Assembly: GCF_000002865.3 (NCBI RefSeq)
Contig: NW_001865057.1
Coordinates: 573,053-637,052, forward strand
Source of the DNA: Monosiga brevicollis MX1
Taxonomy: Eukaryota; Opisthokonta; Choanoflagellata; Craspedida; Salpingoecidae
Direction: 5' to 3'
DNA: 64,000 nucleotides
The position numbers were made by a program, and so were the translations under genes. The notes beneath the pieces were generated by a model. It was given only the letters and a program-made list of their open reading frames with translations. It had not been told where the DNA came from and did not search any database. Positions 34,547 through 46,500 of this stretch are shown piece by piece (position 1 is the first letter of the stretch; each line of letters starts with the position of its first letter).

Positions 34547-37500
34547 ATGATTGGTTCAAAGTCGTGCGCCAACAGAGCCGCCCTTCTTGGCGCTCTGCCT
34601 TTGGCTATCGCGACAATTGCCCTGACCTGCCCTTGGGCAAGCGCCACGTCCAACTGTACGTCTTTGCGAGAGCACGACCCAATTCAGGACGGACTTGAGC
34701 TGTTGACACGGCTCTTACATCTTTGCTCAACTGTTTGTGCTGTTTGGTAATAGATTCGGTGATACGGCACCTGAATGGGCCAGGTGAAACTCAGTATGTG
34801 CCTGTCAGTGATGCCTTCTCGACCATCGATCTGAGTACGCTAGCCGCACCGCTGGGCGAACAGACAGGAAGAGTTGCAAAGGAAACTTGGGACGTTGTTC
34901 ATCTATCAGGTGGCCCTAGCGGCATGGCGGAAAACAGCATAGTCTCGTTGGGACTGGGGGAGATGTCCGCGGTGGTGGATGCTTCGGCGGTACCAGCAGT
35001 GAGCGCCAACAACACCCAAAGCCAGCTGCATACCGTCCAGGTGCAGATGCTGACCCCGATTCTGTGGCCATCTATTACCGAGATCCGGGTGCTCCTGCGG
35101 GGCCTAGACCGCAACGGCCGACAGCTCACGGGTGGTGGGGTGACAGCCTATGCGCGCGTGGTCAAGCCTTCAGACGTGGCGGGCGAGGCGGCGCTGGTGC
35201 AGGGGTGTCAGTTGGCACCCGGTACTGGGACCTGCGTGGTGAGCCTGGAGGTGCCGGCCGCATGGTATTCGGAGCCATCGTATGTTGCTGCGGGCAGCCT
35301 ACTGGGCACGCGCGTGGTACCCGTCTTTGGGCTGACCACGGCCAGCGGCACGGTGAGCTCATCGTTTGGGCGACTGACGCTACGGCCCGAGGGGAGCGCC
35401 GTGGTTTCGGCACGAAGCGCGACTGCGGCGGGTAGTCTGCACGTTACGCTGCCGTATAGCAGCGTAGAGGACGCATCGGGTGCGGCGCGTGTTTTGTTGA
35501 GCACGCGTGTGAGCGCGGCCGGGCTCGATAGTCTGACGATGAGCGTCAGCTTTGAGCATCAAGCGTTTGTGGTATCAGGGTTTGAGCCTCTGGCACCGGT
35601 TGACCCGACGGCTCTGGCGAGCGTGGCTGCGAGCACGGGCATGGTGGTCTTGACGCAGCTGGGCGTGAGCGGGCCGCGGACCGAGATTGTCGAGTTGGGC
35701 TGGCTACTGCTCGACGTGAACACGACGGTCCAGGCACAGCTCGATGTGTTGGAGACGATGAATGTCAGTGTCGCGGCGACGGTGATTGGCATGACGGACC
35801 TGGCCGGCAACGCGTTGGGCGTGGATGTCAGTGTGGTACAGGATGCATACGGCTTACAGAGCGCGGGTTCGAGTACTGGTACAGGCACAATGGTGATGGG
35901 CAGTGGACGAGCCGTGTTGGCGGCGTTTGCTGTGCTCGAGGACGACGCGGTGAGCAGCTTTTCGGGCCTGACGGGTGTACCGGATCAGTTCAATGTGAGC
36001 GTTTACTACGCCAGGTCGGGTTGGACTCGCGACATAGTGCTATATGGCTCTGGTGAGGTGGCTGGGCACGCTGGAGTGGACCTGAGTTGCTCAGGCAGCG
36101 CAAACGTGGAGAACGGGTATGGCCATCTGAGTGCCAGCTGCTTGGAGCTGATTGTCAATGGGAGCCACAGCACGGGGACGGCGGCGAGCAGCTTGGCACT
36201 GACGGTTCGGGCCGTGCGCCGTGATGGAAGTGCGACCACGGAGAGCTCGCAAAACAAGGAGTGCGTTGTGAGCGCGAGCATATTTGTGGTTGGCGAGAGT
36301 GAAGTCGTTGCGGAGAAATCGACGCTGCGACGCGTGACGGACTTGCTGCCGGCAAGTGTTGGCGATGAGGCGGCGTGTCAGGATTATCAGTATGAGTGGT
36401 GTCGTGTTCGGGTGACGGCAACGCTGCAAGCCGTTACCGGCAGCGGTGGTGTTCTGACCAGTGCACCGGTCGATGTGACGGCGATAGTCGGGGCACGACT
36501 TCGGAGCAATGACACATCGATCGCCACGATGCGGCGATTCGGTCCGTCTGTGGGTACGGGCATGAGTGCGAATTTGGTTTTTGTGCAGGGCATTGCACCC
36601 GGAGCCTTTGTCCTTGAGCTGGGACAGGATACGTCGATCAGCAGCTCCGTGCTGGCGAGCAGCGAGACACTGTTGTGCAGCGACCTGGGTCGAGTGAACG
36701 TGCTTGGGCTGGAAGCCATCTATGTGACTGGCCTGGAGGCGCGGCTGGCCTTGCCCGTGAGGATGGGACCCGAGGCCAACACGAGCATTGTGCTTACCAT
36801 TGAACGTGAGGAGCTGTATCGGGTGGGCGAGGCGCCAGGCGCTGTTTTGGTATCTGCGCTGTTGGATGATGAGACCCGCCTTCCCTTGACGCTGGGCGGC
36901 AGCGCGTTTGGGTGGCGCTCACCGCAAGATGGCGAGCTGGTCATGCAGAGTATAGCCCCAGCCACGGTGGCTGTGCTCGACAATGGTTATGGTGTCGAGG
37001 TTGTTGCAGGTGCGCTGGCAGACCATGGCGGTTTGTTAGAGGTGGTTTGGCGCTCGGGCAACATCTCGAACGGTGCTGAGCACTGTGACGCGAGTGGCAC
37101 GGCTGGCAAGGTCCTGGGACGCGGCCTTGTTCAAGTTGCCGTGAACGTGTTTGCCCCGCAGCAACTGAATGGCATTGACTCTGGGGCCGTACCGATCAGT
37201 GGCCTTTATTCGCCACATATCGGAAGCCGACTTGATGCACAGGACATCGAATTTCCCTCGTCATTTTTGAATGCTAGCATGGCTACCGACGGTAGCTCAC
37301 TTGTTCGACCAGTGGGATATGTGGTTGGCTCGGTGTCTGACTATCGCCGAGAGCTTGAGTTGGGTGAGGGCACTGTCACGTTAGGACTGGGGGAGATGTC
37401 CGCGGTGGTGGATGCTTCGGCGGTACCAGCAGTGAGCGCCAACAACACCCAAAGCCAGCTGCATACCGTCCAGGTGCAGATGCTGACCCCGATTCTGTGG

Positions 37501-40500
37501 CCATCTATTACCGAGATCCGGGTGCTCCTGCGGGGCCTAGACCGCAACGGCCGACAGCTCACGGGTGGTGGGGTGACAGCCTATGCGCGCGTGGTCAAGC
37601 CTTCAGACGTGGCGGGCGAGGCGGCGCTGGTGCAGGGGTGTCAGTTGGCACCCGGTACTGGGACCTGCGTGGTGAGCCTGGAGGTGCCGGCCGCATGGTA
37701 TTCGGAGCCATCGTATGTTGCTGCGGGCAGCCTACTGGGCACGCGCGTGGTACCCGTCTTTGGGCTGACCACGGCCAGCGGCACGGTGAGCTCATCGTTT
37801 GGGCGACTGACGCTACGGCCCGAGGGGAGCGCCGTGGTTTCGGCACGAAGCGCGACTGCGGCGGGTAGTCTGCACGTTACGCTGCCGTATAGCAGCGTAG
37901 AGGACGCATCGGGTGCGGCGCGTGTTTTGTTGAGCACGCGTGTGAGCGCGGCCGGGCTCGATAGTCTGACGATGAGCGTCAGCTTTGAGCATCAAGCGTT
38001 TGTGGTATCAGGGTTTGAGCCTCTGGCACCGGTTGACCCGACGGCTCTGGCGAGCGTGGCTGCGAGCACGGGCATGGTGGTCTTGACGCAGCTGGGCGTG
38101 AGCGGGCCGCGGACCGAGATTGTCGAGTTGGGCTGGCTACTGCTCGACGTGAACACGACGGTCCAGGCACAGCTCGATGTGTTGGAGACGATGAATGTCA
38201 GTGTCGCGGCGACGGTGATTGGCATGACGGACCTGGCCGGCAACGCGTTGGGCGTGGATGTCAGTGTGGTACAGGATGCATACGGCTTACAGAGCGCGGG
38301 TTCGAGTACTGGTACAGGCACAATGGTGATGGGCAGTGGACGAGCCGTGTTGGCGGCGTTTGCTGTGCTCGAGGACGACGCGGTGAGCAGCTTTTCGGGC
38401 CTGACGGGTGTACCGGATCAGTTCAATGTGAGCGTTTACTACGCCAGGTCGGGTTGACTCGCGACATAGTGCTATATGGCTCTGGTGAGGTGGCTGGGCA
38501 CGCTGGAGTGGACCTGAGTTGCTCAGGCAGCGCAAACGTGGAGAACGGGTATGGCCATCTGAGTGCCAGCTGCTTGGAGCTGATTGTCAATGGGAGCCAC
38601 AGCACGGGGACGGCGGCGAGCAGCTTGGCACTGACGGTTCGGGCCGTGCGCCGTGATGGAAGTGCGACCACGGAGAGCTCGCAAAACAAGGAGTGCGTTG
38701 TGAGCGCGAGCATATTTGTGGTTGGCGAGAGTGAAGTCGTTGCGGAGAAATCGACGCTGCGACGCGTGACGGACTTGCTGCCGGCAAGTGTTGGCGATGA
38801 GGCGGCGTGTCAGGATTATCAGTATGAGTGGTGTCGTGTTCGGGTGACGGCAACGCTGCAAGCCGTTACCGGCAGCGGTGGTGTTCTGACCAGTGCACCG
38901 GTCGATGTGACGGCGATAGTCGGGGCACGACTTCGGAGCAATGACACATCGATCGCCACGATGCGGCGATTCGGTCCGTCTGTGGGTACGGGCATGAGTG
39001 CGAATTTGGTTTTTGTGCAGGGCATTGCACCCGGAGCCTTTGTCCTTGAGCTGGGACAGGATACGTCGATCAGCAGCTCCGTGCTGGCGAGCAGCGAGAC
39101 ACTGTTGTGCAGCGACCTGGGTCGAGTGAACGTGCTTGGGCTGGAAGCCATCTATGTGACTGGCCTGGAGGCGCGGCTGGCCTTGCCCGTGAGGATGGGA
39201 CCCGAGGCCAACACGAGCATTGTGCTTACCATTGAACGTGAGGAGCTGTATCGGGTGGGCGAGGCGCCAGGCGCTGTTTTGGTATCTGCGCTGTTGGATG
39301 ATGAGACCCGCCTTCCCTTGACGCTGGGCGGCAGCGCGTTTGGGTGGCGCTCACCGCAAGATGGCGAGCTGGTCATGCAGAGTATAGCCCCAGCCACGGT
39401 GGCTGTGCTCGACAATGGTTATGGTGTCGAGGTTGTTGCAGGTGCGCTGGCAGACCATGGCGGTTTGTTAGAGGTGGTTTGGCGCTCGGGCAACATCTCG
39501 AACGGTGCTGAGCACTGTGACGCGAGTGGCACGGCTGGCAAGGTCCTGGGACGCGGCCTTGTACAAGTTGCAGTTGACCCCGCTCCTCTGCACGGAATAC
39601 TGCCTTTTCCACTTGTTACCACGAGTGGTCTTCTTGTTGACAGCACTCTTTACATCAACTCGACTAGCCTAGAATCACCCGTCGAGTTCAAAAGTACCGT
39701 CCGTGCCGATCCATTCTCACGTTCGATGTCATTCGACATCCCATCCATCTCGTCACAGTCCTATTCCATTTCGCAGCCACCCAGGATAGCTGCCGTGGTT
39801 GCAACACATGCACACATTTTGAAGGTCGACGTGACACCCGATTCATTGGATACAAGCGTTGTGCTTTCCGTTGAACGAGAATCGCAACGGCAGATGCCAA
39901 GCGACATTGAGTTACAAGCGTCCTTAAAGCTATCAGACGACGTTGACGCCGCTGTGCTCCCTCGCCATGTCAATGGGTCATGCACAGCGAGCGCCGCGAC
40001 AGGCGCTTGTATCGTACAACTGCAGTTGCCAAGCAGCTGGCTGCTGAATCGCATAGACATTAACGGCACCGGCCTTCAAGATGGTGGCAGCGCACAGCTG
40101 TATGCCAGTATCGGCGAGCAGCCCACAATCCGCTCCAATGGGACTACCGTATTGCTGCGAGCCCTGGGTCCAGCAGCAACTGTGGCTAGCCCGGCTTTGG
40201 AAGCCGGTGGATTGCTGGCAGAGCTGCCTATGCGTCAATTGCTGCCGGAAGAAACTTTTGATGTTCCTGTTTTTGGCATGTGGTCGCGAAGTTTGCAAGC
40301 ATTTAGTTTCAGTGCGGCTGTTGATGAGGGATTGGTGATTGATGGCTTTACTGGAAGTTCTGGCTGGACAGGTGAAGTCTTGGCCCTCGATTCGCGCAAT
40401 GTCACTGGTACTTTTATCCGTTCTGGGACCGGCAGTTCGGCTGGCCTGCAATTGCTGGGCCAATTGCACTTGGTTGTGCGTACTGAGACCGAGCTTGGCC

Positions 40501-43500
40501 TTGGTTTTGCAGAAGAGCGTGAAGTGGGCGTGACGTTGATGACTTTGTTCTTAAGCGATGTGAATGGGCAGGAAGTCATCAACGACATGGCTGGTGCAGA
40601 GCTGGCAACACGATATGGTCGCGTGGAGGCTGGTGGCCATGGCTTGGGTCACGTTGTGGTAGTGAGCGGTGAACGCGTGGTAGGCTTGGTCAGCTATCTA
40701 CCAGACAGCGTAGAGCTGATCAATACGGCCATTTTGACAGGCAATGTCGAGGAGCGCGAGCTTGCACATCTGATTGTGCGCCGCAAAGATCTGCAACGCT
40801 TTGTTGGCTTCTCGCAAGAGGATTCCGCTTTGAGCTTGAGCTGCAACGGTTCGGGGGATGGGCTTCCAGCTGCTCCTTTTGGCGTGAGCGTGGATTGCCA
40901 TTCCATCTTTATGAATAGCAGTCACAGCAACGCTGGCATTGGCATTGTTGACGTGTCTTTGACGCAGGTTGGTGTGGCAGAGAATCTGAGGAGCAGCATC
41001 AAGGCTGCAGTGTGGGCGCCCGAGCTTCCTGTGGAGGTGTTGGTTGATCGAGCTGAGCTGCATCCTGTGGCCGAGTGGATAGACCCCAGCATTACAAACA
41101 TTGCTGATTGCAACAAATTTCAGTACCAGACAGGCACGGTCGAAGTGCGGGCACGGTTCTCGCTCGGCAACGGCGACTCGGAGCGTGTGGTTGTGACGGA
41201 TTTGCTAGCGGCCAGCCTGTACGTAAACGAGACTGGTGTGGCCAAGATGCGCCGGCTAGTTGGTGCGCCAATGGTGCAAGGAGTGGCAGAAGGCTCAGTT
41301 GTTGTTGAGGCTCGACGGGCCTCAGACGGGGCATTGCTGGGTCACAGCGACACCATCATTGTGGGCCCACACGACGTCTCGCCCATAGTGGTTTTGGGCT
41401 TGGATGCCATACTCGTGCACGACGTTGACGTATCACTTCGAGCGGGTGAGGGTGCGAATGGCACCGATCTAGTGGATGTCACGCTACGACGGGATTCTTT
41501 AAGCGAGGAGGGCATCGTTGATGCCAACGTTCTGGTGAGCGCCGTATTTGACGACGGGACTCGTATGCCGCTTTCTGTCGAGCCGGCGGTGCTCCAATCT
41601 TCAGACGGCAATGTGTCTGTGCACAGCCTCGCCCCTGCTTCACTGTCGGTGGATGCGACACAGACGATTGCTGTGGTTCGTGATGCTGTGAATAGCGAAG
41701 GTGGGCTTTTGGAGGCGGTGTGGCTCAGTGCAGCAAGCGCAGCGTGTCCCAGCCGCTTAATAGGTCGTGGAGACATTGAAGTGAGAGTTGCTGTTCCCCC
41801 GGCCGAAAGTGTGATGATCGACAGTTCGGCCACTGTAATTGCTTCGGGCGATGATCCGGCAAGCGTTGCTGGCATTGCTGTGGAGGCTCAGCTTCGCGTT
41901 GCTTTGATCTACCCTGGCCAGCGTCAAGTCGACGCCACAAACGACAATCGGACGGTGGTAGAGTTGATGGGCGACAATCACTTGGTTTCCCTTTCGCAAG
42001 TGGATGGCGGCGCCTTTGTCATTCTGGCTCGTCCAGATGCTGCTGGTCAGAGCGGCACGGTCATGGTACGCATTGGTTTTGTTCATGAGCCCATCAGCAC
42101 CACGTTCAATCTAAGTGTCGTCAGTGGATCGGATGTTGAGATGAGCGTGCATCCATATCCGAGTTATAGCGGTAGCCGCGACGTGCAAGCCGACACATTG
42201 GCCCCCTACAGCGGCAGCCAACCTTTGCAATATCAACAGGCCATTGTCTCGGCTAACCTGATCTTGTCAAGCGGGGCCAAGTTGGACATTTCAATGGCGG
42301 CAAGCAGTGACTTTGTCCTCACCCCAGCAGGCGCTGCAGTCTCCGCAAGCTTACCTTTGTTAATGCGTAGCTCGGGTCAATATGTTGTTGGAACCAACCT
42401 TAGTAGTGCTTTAACAACAGACGCCATGGTCACGCTATTTGCGACCTATGGCGCCTCTGGTCGTCGCCAGGTCAACTCAAGCGTGGGCATGCCTCTGACT
42501 TTTACGTCGGCGCCGGTGTTTGTGTCAAGCTTTTCTGGCTTTCGGCTAGACAGCGGCAACACACTGAGAGGTGTGGTGGATGAGGCAAGCAGTCGACTTC
42601 GCGCGAGTTGTACTTTGAGTGACGGACGGCAGCTGAGCGACATGTTTCCAGGAAGCAGTGGTGTTCTCATTCCAGGACTGGTGGAGTTTACTTCAAGCCG
42701 CTCCGATGTTCTTGATGTAGATGCAACTACAGGTCGAGTCACATTGCGTGGCAATGCAGGCAATGAAATTGAATTGCGCATCATTGCCCGAAGCAACAGC
42801 AGCGTTTCGGCTAGTGTGAGTGTGGCGGGCAACCTGGACGCCGATGTCGGCGACGTGGACCTCGGTGCAGATGCGGGTCTTCCCGTGCCTGCCAGTCAGA
42901 GCGTCGGCACTAGTTTCACGCTTGGTGTCTACGTCAACACCGGCGGTGCATCGGCGGGTGCGTATGCATTTGAGGTACTCTTTGATCCGGAGGCCCTCGC
43001 AGCTACCGAGGCGGTGGCTTCGGTGGATGGGATCTTTTCTGCACGCTTTGATGAGAATCGCGTGGTGTTTGGCGGCACGGTCACGGCGGGCGCGGTGCAA
43101 GGCACGCGTGTGCAAGTGGCAAGCCTTACGTTTGAAGTTGTCGGCAGTGGCACAACAACGGTGTCGGGCGTGGTAACAACGCTCAGCCAATCCAGTGTAG
43201 ATGCTGCGGATATCGGTTTGGAGACACCGCGCAGTTTTGTTGCGGGGCGTATCGAGATCCAGCTCGGGTCCGACCGGCGCAGGCGCGCAGGAAATGCCAT
43301 GCAATCGGCAACATTGGCCACAATGCGTCAACGACGCGCGGGCACAGTGGCGACAGGCTATGAGCGCGTGGGTGACGTGAATGGTGATGGTATCTTGAGC
43401 GTGCGGGACACGCAGTTTCTGTTGCAGTACTACAACAATAGATTCTCCAACTTTGTCGGCGCGCAGGGCGCACAGATTCTTGCAGCGTTAAGTGGGAATA

Positions 43501-46500
43501 ACTACAGTCAAGGAGAGCTGGATGCGGATCAGAATGGCGAGATCAACCCACGCGATGCCATCTATGTGAACCAGGTTGTATTTGGATTGTGGCGGTTTGT
43601 GCGAGGTACGCACGTGGACGAGGTGGCAGCTACGACAGCGTGCGAGCTCGTCATCAGCCTGCATGTTGTGGGTGCAGGGGGCATGGCGGCGTCATATGAT
43701 ACCACGCGCATCTATGTCGACTTTGAGGGGGGTGAGAGCCTGCGCGGCAATGAGACCGTGGGTCGGATGCTGGCGGCAAGTGCTGGTCTGGAGAGCGTTG
43801 GGCGTTTTTGGACGGCGAACAAGTCGGCATCAGCAGAGTTGACAGGTGTGGTGTTTGAGGCGATGCCAGGCAATGCTAGTGGTGAGAGTGGGGGCGATGC
43901 CGGGCTGTGGCAAGTGCGAGTGCCGACGAGCTTGGTTGCGACGGGAGTTGGCTTGAGCATTATCCAGGTCACTCTCGAGACGAGTGAGCCGAGGTTCTTG
44001 GTTGGCGCCGAACGTTCGCCCTATGCCAATGGCGCCGAGTTGGTCGTCACGGTTGATCGTCCATCTCTGCCCACCAGTGCCAACGCGAGGGAGGTGGTAT
44101 CGAGCGGCGTTGTGGCGGGATACAATCCGCTGCTGCGCTTCAACAATACGATGGACACCATCACCTGCAAACTGGAAGCTGGCATATGTGCTATCGGACC
44201 TTGTGCGGCTGCTCGGGCCATTGCTGGACAATGTTCACTGGCAGAGAAGAGTGAATGCTTACTGTTGAACACCACGTACTATCCATCCATCGTTGGAGCA
44301 TTTGGCGTTCGCTCTTCTGTTTTGCCAATGCCTGAATCAGCGGCATTCGTGGAGACCCTTCTTAGCCCAGCATGGCAAAATGCGAGCACACAAGACTTGG
44401 GGGCAGTTGTGGAATCTACGACAGTTTCTTTTCTCTCCAGTGGTCTTTCGCTTGCTTTGGGAGAGCAAAATGTTTTATTACAGTTGGATGGCTCGGCTTC
44501 AGCTGCCGTTCGTACTTTGACAAAAGCAATGCCTGCAGCCTCAAAGGTTAGCGTTGCGAGCTTAACAATGCAAGAGGCGTGTCCAGAAGACGTCAGCGTC
44601 ACGGCAGTTGTACAAGGCCGAGCCGCTAGAGGATCAGTAATATTCGGCGGTTCAAGAGAGCTACGAGCGTCCCTAAAGCTATCAGACGACGTTGACGCCG
44701 CTGTGCTCCCTCGCCATGTCAATGGGTCATGCACAGCGAGCGCCGCGACAGGCGCTTGTATCGTACAACTGCAGTTGCCAAGCAGCTGGCTGCTGAATCG
44801 CATAGACATTAACGGCACCGGCCTTCAAGATGGTGGCAGCGCACAGCTGTATGCCAGTATCGGCGAGCAGCCCACAATCCGCTCCAATGGGACTACCGTA
44901 TTGCTGCGAGCCCTGGGTCCAGCAGCAACTGTGGCTAGCCCGGCTTTGGAAGCCGGTGGATTGCTGGCAGAGCTGCCTATGCGTCAATTGCTGCCGGAAG
45001 AAACTTTTGATGTTCCTGTTTTTGGCATGTGGTCGCGAAGTTTGCAAGCATTTAGTTTCAGTGCGGCTGTTGATGAGGGATTGGTGATTGATGGCTTTAC
45101 TGGAAGTTCTGGCTGGACAGGTGAAGTCTTGGCCCTCGATTCGCGCAATGTCACTGGTACTTTTATCCGTTCTGGGACCGGCAGTTCGGCTGGCCTGCAA
45201 TTGCTGGGCCAATTGCACTTGGTTGTGCGTACTGAGACCGAGCTTGGCCTTGGTTTTGCAGAAGAGCGTGAAGTGGGCGTGACGTTGATGACTTTGTTCT
45301 TAAGCGATGTGAATGGGCAGGAAGTCATCAACGACATGGCTGGTGCAGAGCTGGCAACACGATATGGTCGCGTGGAGGCTGGTGGCCATGGCTTGGGTCA
45401 CGTTGTGGTAGTGAGCGGTGAACGCGTGGTAGGCTTGGTCAGCTATCTACCAGACAGCGTAGAGCTGATCAATACGGCCATTTTGACAGGCAATGTCGAG
45501 GAGCGCGAGCTTGCACATCTGATTGTGCGCCGCAAAGATCTGCAACGCTTTGTTGGCTTCTCGCAAGAGGATTCCGCTTTGAGCTTGAGCTGCAACGGTT
45601 CGGGGGATGGGCTTCCAGCTGCTCCTTTTGGCGTGAGCGTGGATTGCCATTCCATCTTTATGAATAGCAGTCACAGCAACGCTGGCATTGGCATTGTTGA
45701 CGTGTCTTTGACGCAGGTTGGTGTGGCAGAGAATCTGAGGAGCAGCATCAAGGCTGCAGTGTGGGCGCCCGAGCTTCCTGTGGAGGTGTTGGTTGATCGA
45801 GCTGAGCTGCATCCTGTGGCCGAGTGGATAGACCCCAGCATTACAAACATTGCTGATTGCAACAAATTTCAGTACCAGACAGGCACGGTCGAAGTGCGGG
45901 CACGGTTCTCGCTCGGCAACGGCGACTCGGAGCGTGTGGTTGTGACGGATTTGCTAGCGGCCAGCCTGTACGTAAACGAGACTGGTGTGGCCAAGATGCG
46001 CCGGCTAGTTGGTGCGCCAATGGTGCAAGGAGTGGCAGAAGGCTCAGTTGTTGTTGAGGCTCGACGGGCCTCAGACGGGGCATTGCTGGGTCACAGCGAC
46101 ACCATCATTGTGGGCCCACACGACGTCTCGCCCATAGTGGTTTTGGGCTTGGATGCCATACTCGTGCACGACGTTGACGTATCACTTCGAGCGGGTGAGG
46201 GTGCGAATGGCACCGATCTAGTGGATGTCACGCTACGACGGGATTCTTTAAGCGAGGAGGGCATCGTTGATGCCAACGTTCTGGTGAGCGCCGTATTTGA
46301 CGACGGGACTCGTATGCCGCTTTCTGTCGAGCCGGCGGTGCTCCAATCTTCAGACGGCAATGTGTCTGTGCACAGCCTCGCCCCTGCTTCACTGTCGGTG
46401 GATGCGACACAGACGATTGCTGTGGTTCGTGATGCTGTGAATAGCGAAGGTGGGCTTTTGGAGGCGGTGTGGCTCAGTGCAGCAAGCGCAGCGTGTCCCA

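Noticed and set aside
34953-39562. Direct repeats as the long terminal repeats of a mobile element
   Set aside because: The repeats are entirely coding, in frame, and encode surface-protein modules. There are no integrase, polymerase or capsid genes between them.
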